The notes below the pieces were generated by a model that searched no databases, had not been told where the DNA came from, and saw only the letters and a list, made by a program, of their open reading frames with translations. The translations under genes and the position numbers were made by a program. A stretch of 25,348 bases of DNA from Bacteroidales bacterium UBA755 (GTDB lineage: Bacteria > Bacteroidota > Bacteroidia > Bacteroidales > UBA932), in assembly GCA_002297815.1 (NCBI GenBank), contig DBKH01000103.1:1-25348 (forward strand), in the 5' to 3' direction. How positions within the stretch are numbered: position 1 is the stretch's first letter; each line of letters begins with the position of its first letter. Shown here in pieces: positions 1 through 7,955 of the stretch.

Positions 1-918
1 AAGAACATGGTAACTGGTGCCGCTCAGATGGACGGTGCTATCCTCGTTGTAGCCGCAACTGACGGTCCTATGCCTCAGACCCGCGAGCACATCCTTCTCG
101 CCCGTCAGGTGAACGTACCTAAGATCCTCGTCTTCATGAACAAGGTTGACCTTGTTGACGACGCTGAGATGCTTGACCTCGTTGAGATGGAAATCCGTGA
201 CCTCCTCGGATTCTACAAGTTCGATGAGAACTGCCCTATCATCCGTGGTTCCGCTCTTGGTGCCCTCAACGGAGAGAAGGTTTGGGAAGACAAGGTTATG
301 GACCTCATGAACGCTGTTGATGAGTACATCCCTCAGCCAGTTCGTCAGAACGAGAAGCCTTTCCTTATGCCTATCGAGGACATCTTCTCAATCACTGGTC
401 GTGGTACCGTAGTTACAGGTCGTATCGAGACCGGTACTATCCACGTCAATGATCCTGTTGAGCTCGTTGGTTTCGGTGACGCTCCTAGAAGCACAGTTGT
501 TACCGGTGTTGAAATGTTCCGCAAACTCCTCGATCAGGGTGAGGCTGGAGACAATGTAGGTCTTCTCCTCCGTGGTATCGACAAGAAAGAAGTTAAGAGA
601 GGTGAGGTTGTTGCCAAGCCAGGTTCTATCACCCCTCACAAGCACTTCAAGGCTCAGATCTACGTTCTTAAGAAGGAAGAGGGTGGACGTCACACTCCAT
701 TCCACAACCACTATCGTCCTCAGTTCTTCATCCGTACCCTCGATGTTACCGGTGAGATCACCCTTCCAGAGGGAGTCGAGATGGTTATGCCAGGCGATAA
801 CGTTGAGATCGACGTTCAGCTCATCACTCCTGTAGCCCTCAACGAAGGACTCCAGTTCGCTATCCGCGAAGGTGGACGTACCGTAGGTGCTGGCCAGGTT
901 ATCAAGATCGAAGAGTAA
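1..918 (+). CDS. tuf: Elongation factor Tu (partial, 5' end outside window)
   Basis: GTPase that delivers aminoacyl-tRNA to the ribosomal A site; cytosolic. The frame is open from base 1, so the gene starts upstream. About 305 residues are present against roughly 395 for the family, so the P-loop and switch I are missing. Visible motifs are the start of the switch II region (KNMVTGAAQMDGAILVV), the guanine-specificity motif NKVD within FMNKVDLVDD, domain II (GRGTVVTGRIETG) and the domain III end VGAGQVIKIEE. The first ATG in the window (position 7) is internal. The gene is followed by a stem-loop and tRNA-Trp, the usual order in Bacteroidetes. Codon choice is strongly biased, as expected of a highly expressed gene. 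The identification is essentially certain. Confidence 0.98.
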   Translation, partial: KNMVTGAAQMDGAILVVAATDGPMPQTREHILLARQVNVPKILVFMNKVDLVDDAEMLDLVEMEIRDLLGFYKFDENCPIIRGSALGALNGEKVWEDKVMDLMNAVDEYIPQPVRQNEKPFLMPIEDIFSITGRGTVVTGRIETGTIHVNDPVELVGFGDAPRSTVVTGVEMFRKLLDQGEAGDNVGLLLRGIDKKEVKRGEVVAKPGSITPHKHFKAQIYVLKKEEGGRHTPFHNHYRPQFFIRTLDVTGEITLPEGVEMVMPGDNVEIDVQLITPVALNEGLQFAIREGGRTVGAGQVIKIEE

Positions 919-931
919 TTCTTCAACATAC

Positions 932-959
932 AGGACGGAGGTCCAACGATTTCCGTCCT
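932..959 (+). other. Stem-loop between tuf and tRNA-Trp
   Basis: A perfect 8-bp inverted repeat (AGGACGGA / TCCGTCCT) flanks a 12-base loop. It lies 13 bases after the tuf stop codon and 5 bases before the tRNA. It is followed by AATTTA rather than a clean T-run, so it may be a weak terminator or an RNA-processing stem that separates tuf mRNA from the tRNA. The structure is seen directly; its role is inferred. Confidence 0.45.
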
Positions 960-964
960 AATTT

Positions 965-1035
965 AGGGGAATAGAACAAGGGTAGTTCAGCGGTCTCCAA
1001 AACCGTCGATGTGGGTTCGAATCCTGCTTCCCCTG
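965..1035 (+). tRNA. trpT: tRNA-Trp (anticodon CCA)
   Basis: The cloverleaf can be folded by eye. The acceptor stem pairs AGGGGAA (965-971) with TTCCCCT (1028-1034), followed by discriminator G at 1035. The D stem pairs GAAC with GTTC (974-977/985-988). The anticodon stem pairs GCGGT with ACCGT around the loop CTCCAAA, with anticodon CCA at 997-999. The T arm GTGGG-TTCGAAT-CCTGC contains the conserved TTCGAAT loop and two wobble pairs. The 3' CCA is not encoded and must be added by nucleotidyltransferase. A tRNA-Trp between tuf and secE is a common arrangement. Confidence 0.97.
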
Positions 1036-1119
1036 CTAAAATATCAAAGGTTACGATTTGGTAATTGTTTAACAGACATCGTAGAAGCTTCCAAATTACG
1101 AGGTCCATTAAATGCAAAG

Positions 1120-1308
1120 ATGAGAAAGTTCATTAACTATTGCAAAGAGTCCTACGTGGAACTAACCAAGAAGGTCACATGGCCTACCTGGGACAAGCTT
1201 CAAAGCTCTGCCCTATTGGTAATGGTAGCGACTGTGATACTCGCGTTGGCCATCTTCGTGGTTGACTATGCATTCGAGCATCTGATGACAGCGATTTACA
1301 CATTGTAA
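1120..1308 (+). CDS. secE: Preprotein translocase subunit SecE
   Basis: Small membrane subunit of the SecYEG translocon, which stabilises SecY in the inner membrane. The 62-residue product starts MRKFINYCKESYVELTKKV, has the conserved amphipathic motif ELTKKVTWPTWDKL (the SecE signature region) and one transmembrane helix (about residues 29-51, rich in L, V, I and A). This is the single-helix form usual outside gamma-proteobacteria. The frame is open further upstream, but an earlier start would read into the tRNA, so ATG 1120 is chosen; no Shine-Dalgarno site is visible. It lies directly upstream of nusG, the universal secE-nusG pairing. Confidence 0.95.
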   Translation: MRKFINYCKESYVELTKKVTWPTWDKLQSSALLVMVATVILALAIFVVDYAFEHLMTAIYTL

Positions 1309-1323
1309 TTTGTTTGATTACCC

Positions 1324-1887
1324 ATGGGTGACATGAAATGGTATGTCCTTCGGACAGCGGGAAGCAAGGAAAAAAAAGCTAAAGACTATCTTGAGAAAGA
1401 GATTGAGCGATTTGGCTTACAGGATCAAGTTGCACAGGTCCTAGTTCCGGTAAAGCGGGAAATTGTTACAAAGAATGGTAAAAGGAAAGTAGTCGAAAGA
1501 TTGCTTTATCCTGGTTACGTCTTGATACAAGCTCAGCTTTGTCCGGAATTGGAGTACATTATACGCAACGACATTCCTGGAATGTCCGGATTCCTGACAG
1601 AAAAGAGGACTTCAGGCACTTTGACCGAAAGAGTTCCGGTGCCAATTCGCGATGAAGAAGCCCAATTTATCATCGGTAATCAAGATCAGAATGTTGATAA
1701 TCCTGCGGAAACAGAAGTCAACTTTGAAGTTGGTGAGTCAGTGAAGATCACAGACGGACCGTTCAGCGGATTCAGCGGAACGGTTGACGCTATTGAAGAA
1801 GACAGAAGCAAACTCAAAGTGATAGTTGTGATTTTCGGCAGAAAAACTCTGTTGGAACTCAGCTTTACACAAGTAACAAAAGAATAA
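1324..1887 (+). CDS. nusG: Transcription termination/antitermination factor NusG
   Basis: Binds the RNA polymerase clamp, suppresses pausing, and in many bacteria links RNAP to Rho or the ribosome. The product has 187 residues. The N-terminal NGN domain begins KWYVLRTAGSKEKKAKDYLE and includes YPGYVLIQ. The C-terminal KOW domain (about residues 132-187) includes VGESVKITDGPFSGFSGTV and ends VIFGRKTLLEL. Two starts are possible, ATG 1324 and ATG 1333 (MKWYVLR); the first gives two or three extra residues of the kind seen in Bacteroidetes homologues, and the choice is not decisive. The gene is followed after 9 bases by rplK. Confidence 0.96.
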   Translation: MGDMKWYVLRTAGSKEKKAKDYLEKEIERFGLQDQVAQVLVPVKREIVTKNGKRKVVERLLYPGYVLIQAQLCPELEYIIRNDIPGMSGFLTEKRTSGTLTERVPVPIRDEEAQFIIGNQDQNVDNPAETEVNFEVGESVKITDGPFSGFSGTVDAIEEDRSKLKVIVVIFGRKTLLELSFTQVTKE

Positions 1888-1896
1888 CAAACAATT

Positions 1897-2340
1897 ATGG
1901 CAAAAGAAGTTACCGGATTCATCAAGCTCCAAATCAAAGCAGGAGCAGCTAATCCAGCGCCTCCGGTAGGACCGGCACTCGGTTCCAAAGGCTTGAACAT
2001 CATGGACTTCTGCAAGCAGTTCAATGCAGCGACACAACAGAACGCTGGAAAGATCGTGCCTGTAGTAATCACTGTCTATTCAGACAAGTCCTTCACGTTC
2101 GAGGTAAAGCAGCCGCCAGTAGCCATCTCACTTAAGGAAGCAGCCAAAATTCAGAAAGGTTCTGGAGAACCAAACAGAAGAAAGGTAGCCTCCATCACAT
2201 GGGATCAAGTAAAGGCGATCGCAGAAGGCAAGATGCCTGACCTTAATGCATTCACACTCGACTCAGCAATGAGAATGGTTGCAGGTACTGCAAGGAGTAT
2301 GGGTATCAAGGTCACCGGAAAATTTCCTGAGAACCTTTAA
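1897..2340 (+). CDS. rplK: 50S ribosomal protein L11
   Basis: L11 of the large-subunit GTPase-associated centre, which binds the 23S thiostrepton region. The 147 residues are the usual family length. Visible hallmarks are the N-terminal segment GAANPAPPVGPALGSKGLNI, the central PPVAISLKEAA with the sequence IQKGSGEPNRRKVASITWDQ, and the C-terminal RNA-binding part that includes DSAMRMVAGTARSMGIKV. The gene sits 9 bases after nusG and 14 bases before rplA. No L1-type autoregulatory leader is apparent in the short gap before it. Confidence 0.97.
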   Translation: MAKEVTGFIKLQIKAGAANPAPPVGPALGSKGLNIMDFCKQFNAATQQNAGKIVPVVITVYSDKSFTFEVKQPPVAISLKEAAKIQKGSGEPNRRKVASITWDQVKAIAEGKMPDLNAFTLDSAMRMVAGTARSMGIKVTGKFPENL

Positions 2341-2354
2341 TTTTCACACGCAAA

Positions 2355-3062
2355 ATGAGTAGAATTACAAAAAACCAGAAAGCAGTCAACGCTAAGTATG
2401 ACTCTTCAAAGCAGTACACTCTTGCACAGGCATGTGAAATTCTGAAGGACATCACCTTCACAAAGTTCGACGCATCGGTTGAGTTGTCAGCCAATCTTGG
2501 CGTAGATCCTCGTAAGGCGAACCAGATGATCCGTGGCGTGGTCAGTCTGCCTCACGGAACAGGTAAAGTTGTAAGAGTCCTTGTGCTCTGTACTCCAGAC
2601 AAGGAGAACGAGGCTAAGGAAGCAGGAGCTGACTATGTCGGACTCGATGAGTACGTTGAAAAGATCAAGGGTGGCTGGACAGATGTAGATGTGATTATCT
2701 GCACCCCTTCAGTCATGGCCAAAGTCGGAGTACTCGGACGTATTCTTGGTCCAAGAGGACTCATGCCTAACCCTAAGACAGGTACCGTCACAATGGAAGT
2801 CGGCAATGCTGTCAAAGATGTCAAGGGCGGTAAGATTGATTTCAAGGTCGATAAGACCGGTATTATACACGCAGCCATCGGTAAAGTTTCTTTCACTCCG
2901 ACTCAGATTTGCGAGAACGCAACAGCACTTTTGAACGAGATACTGAAACTCAAGCCACAGGCTCTTAAGGGCACATACCTCAAGGGTGCTTCAATCTGCA
3001 CAACTATGAGCCCTGGTATCAAATTAGATGTCAAAGCATTCACAAGCGGTAGCGCTGAGTAA
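2355..3062 (+). CDS. rplA: 50S ribosomal protein L1
   Basis: L1 forms the mobile stalk beside the ribosomal E site and helps release deacylated tRNA. It has 235 residues (family about 230). Recognisable parts are YTLAQACEILKDITFTKFDA near the N terminus, the strand LGVDPRKANQMIRGVVSLPH, and the family signature region GRILGPRGLMPNPKTGTV with the following GKIDFKVDKTGIIH. The start is MSRITKNQKA. It is part of the tightly packed rplKAJL run, with 14 bases to rplJ. Confidence 0.97.
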   Translation: MSRITKNQKAVNAKYDSSKQYTLAQACEILKDITFTKFDASVELSANLGVDPRKANQMIRGVVSLPHGTGKVVRVLVLCTPDKENEAKEAGADYVGLDEYVEKIKGGWTDVDVIICTPSVMAKVGVLGRILGPRGLMPNPKTGTVTMEVGNAVKDVKGGKIDFKVDKTGIIHAAIGKVSFTPTQICENATALLNEILKLKPQALKGTYLKGASICTTMSPGIKLDVKAFTSGSAE

Positions 3063-3076
3063 AAAAAGATTTCATT

Positions 3077-3607
3077 ATGAAGAAAGAATTAAAAGATCAG
3101 ATTATTGAAAGCATCTCAGCACAACTGAAGCAGTACCCTAATTTCTATGTAGCAGACATAGAGGGACTGAATGCTGAAAACACCGTAAAGCTTCGCCGCG
3201 CATGCTTCGAGCAGGGTATTAAACTGACAGTTGTGAAGAACACACTGTTTGCCCATGTTCTGAAAGCACTTGAGAATGAGGAAATGAACCTTCTCCTCCC
3301 AATTCTCAAAGGCAACACGGCAATCATGTACACCGAGACTCCAAACGGTCCTGCGAAGTTGATGAAGAAGCTTCAAAAGGAGATGGGCAAACCTCAGCTT
3401 AAAGGTGCCTACGTACAGGAGTGCGCATTTATCGGAGCTGAAAAGCTCGACGAACTCTGCGCTATCAAGTCTAAAGAAGAACTCATTGGAGACATCGTTT
3501 CCCTCCTTCAGGCTCCTATGCGCAATGTTATCTCCGCTCTCCAGAATGGTGGTGGAAGTACAATCGCTGGGCTCGTCAAGACCCTTTCAGAAAAAGAAGA
3601 AAAATAA
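3077..3607 (+). CDS. rplJ: 50S ribosomal protein L10
   Basis: L10 anchors the L7/L12 dimers to the ribosome and forms the base of the stalk. It has 176 residues. The N-terminal RNA-binding domain includes KLRRACFEQGIKLTVVKNTL, typical of L10. The C-terminal helix that recruits L7/L12 follows GGGSTIAGLVKTLSEKEEK. In many bacteria the L10(L12)4 complex represses its own mRNA leader. Here only 14 bases separate it from rplA, so any such site would have to lie in the end of rplA; none could be identified by eye. Confidence 0.96.
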   Translation: MKKELKDQIIESISAQLKQYPNFYVADIEGLNAENTVKLRRACFEQGIKLTVVKNTLFAHVLKALENEEMNLLLPILKGNTAIMYTETPNGPAKLMKKLQKEMGKPQLKGAYVQECAFIGAEKLDELCAIKSKEELIGDIVSLLQAPMRNVISALQNGGGSTIAGLVKTLSEKEEK

Positions 3608-3634
3608 TAACAAACAATTTAATAAGTATCAATT

Positions 3635-4009
3635 ATGGCAGATGTAAAAGCACTTGCAGAAGAGTTGGTTAACCTTTCTGTAAAAGATGTACAGGAACTT
3701 GCAAAGGTTCTTAAGGAAGAATATGGTATTGAGCCAGCAGCCGCTGCAGTAGCAGTTGCAGCTCCAGGCGCAGCCGCTGAGGCAGCTCCTGCTGAGCAGA
3801 CTGAGTTCGATGTTGTCCTCAAGTCAGCTGGTGCAGCTAAACTTCAGGTAATCAAGGCCGTTAAGGAAGCCCTTGGTCTTGGTCTGAAGGAAGCTAAGGA
3901 TCTTGTAGATGGCGCTCCTAAGACAGTTAAGGAGAAAGCCTCAAAGGCCGAAGCTGAGCAACTGAAAGCTGCCCTTGAAGAGGCAGGCGCTGAAGTTGAG
4001 GTTAAATAA
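3635..4009 (+). CDS. rplL: 50S ribosomal protein L7/L12
   Basis: Multicopy stalk protein that recruits and activates the translational GTPases. It has 124 residues with the normal three-part layout: N-terminal dimerisation helices (MADVKALAEELVNLSVKDVQ), an alanine-rich hinge at about residues 36-53 (AAAVAVAAPGAAAEAAP) and the compact C-terminal domain with KAVKEALGLGLKEAKDLVDG and KAALEEAGAEVEVK. The A-rich leader before its ATG has no Shine-Dalgarno site. It is followed by a hairpin terminator or attenuator before rpoB, which fits the need for several copies of L12 per ribosome relative to RNA polymerase. Confidence 0.97.
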   Translation: MADVKALAEELVNLSVKDVQELAKVLKEEYGIEPAAAAVAVAAPGAAAEAAPAEQTEFDVVLKSAGAAKLQVIKAVKEALGLGLKEAKDLVDGAPKTVKEKASKAEAEQLKAALEEAGAEVEVK

Positions 4010-4038
4010 CCCAGCTTCCCCTGGCGGGAAAATCATCA

Positions 4039-4071
4039 GGTTTAGAGCCTAAGTAGGCTCTAAACCTTTTT
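4039..4071 (+). terminator. Hairpin attenuator/terminator between rplL and rpoB
   Basis: A perfect 13-bp inverted repeat, GGTTTAGAGCCTA (4039-4051) and TAGGCTCTAAACC (4054-4066), is followed at once by TTTTT (4067-4071). This is a textbook intrinsic terminator shape. No Bacteroidetes consensus promoter is evident between it and rpoB at 4110, so full termination would leave rpoBC without a visible promoter. Partial termination (attenuation), as described for the equivalent gap in E. coli, is the simplest reading. Confidence 0.8.
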
Positions 4072-4109
4072 GTCGTATTAAGTTTTTCTCCATTTCCTAA
4101 AGGCAGAAC

Positions 4110-7100
4110 ATGTCAAAAAAGACTAATAACAAGCGAATAATGTTCGCTACATCGAAGATTTTGGAATATCCTGACCTTCTGGAAGTTCAGCTGAAATCAT
4201 TCAAGGATTTCTTCCAGTTGGAGACAACACCGGAGAATAGGAAGAACGAAGGTCTCTTCCAGGTGTTTCAGGAAATATTCCCAATCGAAGACACGAGGAA
4301 CAACTACAAATTGGAGTTCATCGACTATTTCATCGATCCACCTCAGTATTCGATTGACGAGTGTCTTGAGAGAGGGCTGACCTATAACGTTCCTCTGAAG
4401 GCAAAACTCCGCCTTTCGTGCACAGATCCTGAGCACGAGGACTTTGACACAAGAGTCCAGGATGTTTACCTCGGCAACATCCCTTACATGACGCCGGCTG
4501 GTACATTCATTATCAATGGATCAGAAAGAATCATAGTGTCTCAGCTGCATCGCTCTCCAGGTGTATTCTTCGACCAGAGCATGCACGCGAACGGAACGAA
4601 GCTATATTCAGCAAGAATTATCCCATTCAAGGGGTCTTGGATTGAATTTGCTACTGACATCAATAATGTGATGTACGCCTACATTGACCGCAAGAAGAAG
4701 TTGCCTGTAACAACCCTTCTGCGAGCAATAGGCTTCAATTCCGACAAAGACATCATAGACATATTCGGTCTCGCAGATGAAATCGAAGTCACACCTGAAA
4801 ACCTTGAGCAGAACAAAGGACGCAAACTTGCTGCTAAGGTTCTGAAAACATGGACAGAGGACTTCGAGGACGAGGACACTGGTGAAGTAATCCCTATCGA
4901 AAGGACAATTCCTATCGTAGAAAGAGGTGAGATCCTAGACGATGACACTATCGCTAAGATTTCCGACACTGATGTCAAATCAATTCTTCTTCAGAAGGAC
5001 GAGGCTAATTCAAATGAATATGCAATCATATTCAACACTCTCCAAAAAGATCCGACCAACACAGAAATTGAAGCAGTCAACTACATCTACAAACAGCTAA
5101 GAAATTCAGAACCACCTGATGAGGCAACAGCAAGAGATGTAATTGATAAGCTCTTCTTCTCTGAGAAGAGATATGACCTTGGAGTAGTAGGACGTTTCCG
5201 TCTCAACAAGAAACTTGGGCTTACAACCGAACCGGAAGTTAGAGTTCTGACGAACACTGACATAATTGAGATCATCAAATATCTCATTCAGCTGATAAAC
5301 TCAAAGGCTACGGTTGATGACATCGACCACTTGAGCAATAGGCGTGTACGCACAGTCGGTGAGCAACTTGCAAACCAGTTCAGCGTCGGTCTGTCCAGAA
5401 TGGCCAGGACAATCCGCGAAAGAATGAACGTTCGTGATAGCGAGCAATTCAATCCAATTGATTTGATCAACGCGAAGACATTGTCTTCTGTTATCAACTC
5501 ATTCTTCGGAACTAGCCAGTTGTCACAGTTCATGGACCAGACTAACCCTCTGGCCGAGATCACTCACAAGCGTCGTCTTTCAGCCCTCGGACCTGGAGGT
5601 CTGTCTAGAGACAGAGCCGGATTCGAGGTAAGGGACGTGCACTACACACATTACGGTCGTCTCTGCCCTATTGAGTCTCCGGAAGGTCCAAACATCGGTT
5701 TGATTTCATCACTCTGCGTCTATGCAAGAATCGACCAGCTAGGATTCATTGAGACCCCTTACCGTGAAGTACATGACGGAAAAGTGGATCTCTCAGACAA
5801 GGGCTGGCACTACATGACCGCAGAAGAGGAAGAAAACAAACTGGTTTCCCTCGCTAAGGTTAAGATGGAAGATGACGGTACAATAAAGGAAGACAGAATC
5901 CAGTGCCGTCTTGAAGCCGACTTCCCTGTGGTGTCCAAAGAGCAAGTTGACTACATGGATGTGGCTCCGAACCAGATGGCTTCCGTGGCCGCTTCCTTGA
6001 TTCCATTCTTGGAGCACGATGATGCCCACCGTGCATTGATGGGAGCGAACATGATGCGTCAGGCAGTTCCACTTCTCCGACCAGAATCCCCTATCGTAGG
6101 AACAGGTTTGGAAGAAAGGGTATGCCTTGACTCTAGAACTCAATATGTCGCAGAACGCGAAGGTGAAGTGACCTACGTGGATGCAAAAGAGATCAGAATC
6201 CGCTACGAAAGGACAGACGATGAGAAATTCGTTTCTTTCGCACCGGAGGAGACAGTTTACACTCTTCCAATCTATCGCAGGACCAACCAAAGCACCACCA
6301 TCACCCTTAAACCTATTGTACGCAAAGGTGAAAAGGTTGTTGCGGGTCAAGTACTCACAGAAGGCTATGCGACACAGAACGGTGAGTTGGCTCTCGGTAG
6401 GAATCTAAAGGTAGCGTTCATGCCTTGGAAAGGTTACAACTACGAGGACGCCATCGTGCTCTCTGAAGAAATGGTGAAGTGGGATATTCTTACATCAGTG
6501 CATGTTGATGAATATCTTACCGAAGTTCGAGAGACGAAACGAGGCATGGAGGAACTCACCTCCGACATTCCTAATGTCAGCGAGGACGCAACAAAAGATT
6601 TGGACAAACAGGGTATCATCAGAATAGGTGCACACATCGAGCCGGGTGACATTATGATCGGTAAAATCACACCTAAGGGCGAAAGCGACCCATCTCCAGA
6701 AGAGAAACTGCTCAAGGCAATCTTCGGAGACAAGGCTGGTGACGTGAAAGATGCATCCCTGAAAGCGAATCCTTCTCTAAGCGGAACAGTCATAAAAACA
6801 GCACTTTATGCCAAGGCTGCTAAAGAAGGCAACAGAAGAGCAGCTAAAACTGATCAAAAGGCGCGTCTGGATCTGATTCAGGAAGATTTCGACAAGAAAG
6901 CAGCAAAGCTCTACGCAGACTTCTTCAAGAGACTGTCAGTGCTCACTAAAGGAAAGAAGAGTGCTGGCATCAGCGACCTCTATGATGTAGAGATTATAGC
7001 GAAAGGTAAAGAAATCACCACTGAGAAACTCAAGAGCATCGATTTCCAAAACATCAACTCTAGCAATTGGACGACAGAAGAAAACACTAATCTTCTCATC

Positions 7101-7928
7101 CAAGAACTCATCAACAACTACTGTCTGACCTACAAGGTCGCCGAAGCAGAATGTAAGAGGCAAATGGACAAGATCAAAGTGGGTGATGAACTTCCTAATG
7201 GAGTGATGCAGCTCGCGAAGGTCTATATTGCTAAGAAGAGGAAGATCACAGTAGGTGACAAGATGGCCGGTCGTCACGGTAACAAAGGTATCGTGGCCAA
7301 GATTGTCCGTCAGGAGGACATGCCGTTCCTTGAAGATGGAACTCCAGTGGACATCGTACTGAACCCTCTTGGTGTGCCATCACGTATGAACCTCGGTCAG
7401 ATCTACGAAACTGTGCTTGGATGGGCAGGAGCTAGACTCGGTCTGAAATTCAGCACTCCAATTTTTGATGGTGCTACTATAGAAGAGATTTGTGACTATA
7501 CCGACAAAGCAGGCGTTCCTAGATACGGTAAGACTCGTCTAAGAGATGGAGGAACTGGAGACTGGTTCGATCAGCCAGCAACTGTGGGAGTAATCTACAT
7601 GATTAAACTGGGCCACATGGTTGACGACAAGATGCACGCCCGTTCTATTGGTCCATATTCACTAATCACTCAGCAGCCTCTTGGAGGTAAGGCACAGTTC
7701 GGAGGTCAGAGATTCGGAGAGATGGAGGTTTGGGCTCTTGAAGCATTCGGAGCCGCAAACGCCCTTCAGGAGATTCTTACGGTTAAGTCCGATGATGTGA
7801 CTGGACGTTCGAAGACTTACGAAGCCATCGTTAAGGGAGATCCGATGCCAAACCCTGGCATACCGGAATCACTCAACGTTCTGCTCCACGAACTCAGAGG
7901 TCTGGGTCTCAAGGTGACATTGGAATAA
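4110..7928 (+). CDS. rpoB: DNA-directed RNA polymerase subunit beta
   Basis: Catalytic beta subunit of RNA polymerase; 1272 residues, a normal size for Bacteroidetes. The fork and rifampicin pocket region reads FFGTSQLSQFMDQTN...ITHKRRLSALGPGGLSRDRAGF. Positions equivalent to E. coli D516, H526 and S531 are D476, H486 and S491, all wild type, so no common rifampicin-resistance change is present there. Further landmarks are CPIESPEGPNIGLISSL, the lysine-containing GDKMAGRHGNKGIVAKI, and the C-terminal clamp region FGGQRFGEMEVWALEAFGA. ATG 4110 is preceded by AAAGGCAGAAC. The gene is followed after about 27 bases by rpoC and is presumably cotranscribed with it. Confidence 0.98.
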   Translation: MSKKTNNKRIMFATSKILEYPDLLEVQLKSFKDFFQLETTPENRKNEGLFQVFQEIFPIEDTRNNYKLEFIDYFIDPPQYSIDECLERGLTYNVPLKAKLRLSCTDPEHEDFDTRVQDVYLGNIPYMTPAGTFIINGSERIIVSQLHRSPGVFFDQSMHANGTKLYSARIIPFKGSWIEFATDINNVMYAYIDRKKKLPVTTLLRAIGFNSDKDIIDIFGLADEIEVTPENLEQNKGRKLAAKVLKTWTEDFEDEDTGEVIPIERTIPIVERGEILDDDTIAKISDTDVKSILLQKDEANSNEYAIIFNTLQKDPTNTEIEAVNYIYKQLRNSEPPDEATARDVIDKLFFSEKRYDLGVVGRFRLNKKLGLTTEPEVRVLTNTDIIEIIKYLIQLINSKATVDDIDHLSNRRVRTVGEQLANQFSVGLSRMARTIRERMNVRDSEQFNPIDLINAKTLSSVINSFFGTSQLSQFMDQTNPLAEITHKRRLSALGPGGLSRDRAGFEVRDVHYTHYGRLCPIESPEGPNIGLISSLCVYARIDQLGFIETPYREVHDGKVDLSDKGWHYMTAEEEENKLVSLAKVKMEDDGTIKEDRIQCRLEADFPVVSKEQVDYMDVAPNQMASVAASLIPFLEHDDAHRALMGANMMRQAVPLLRPESPIVGTGLEERVCLDSRTQYVAEREGEVTYVDAKEIRIRYERTDDEKFVSFAPEETVYTLPIYRRTNQSTTITLKPIVRKGEKVVAGQVLTEGYATQNGELALGRNLKVAFMPWKGYNYEDAIVLSEEMVKWDILTSVHVDEYLTEVRETKRGMEELTSDIPNVSEDATKDLDKQGIIRIGAHIEPGDIMIGKITPKGESDPSPEEKLLKAIFGDKAGDVKDASLKANPSLSGTVIKTALYAKAAKEGNRRAAKTDQKARLDLIQEDFDKKAAKLYADFFKRLSVLTKGKKSAGISDLYDVEIIAKGKEITTEKLKSIDFQNINSSNWTTEENTNLLIQELINNYCLTYKVAEAECKRQMDKIKVGDELPNGVMQLAKVYIAKKRKITVGDKMAGRHGNKGIVAKIVRQEDMPFLEDGTPVDIVLNPLGVPSRMNLGQIYETVLGWAGARLGLKFSTPIFDGATIEEICDYTDKAGVPRYGKTRLRDGGTGDWFDQPATVGVIYMIKLGHMVDDKMHARSIGPYSLITQQPLGGKAQFGGQRFGEMEVWALEAFGAANALQEILTVKSDDVTGRSKTYEAIVKGDPMPNPGIPESLNVLLHELRGLGLKVTLE

Positions 7929-7955
7929 TTTTCATGAATATTGACATTCAAGAAT

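Noticed and set aside
1009..1119. Longer secE frame starting inside the tRNA-Trp gene
   Set aside because: The upstream part overlaps the tRNA and has no SecE similarity; ATG 1120 gives a normal-length SecE.
5508..5600. Rifampicin-resistance mutation in rpoB
   Set aside because: Residues equivalent to E. coli D516, H526 and S531 are unchanged (D476, H486, S491).
7941..7955. TTG 7941 as rpoC start
   Set aside because: An ATG five codons later gives the N-terminus expected for Bacteroidetes beta' subunits, and the TTG offers no supporting site.
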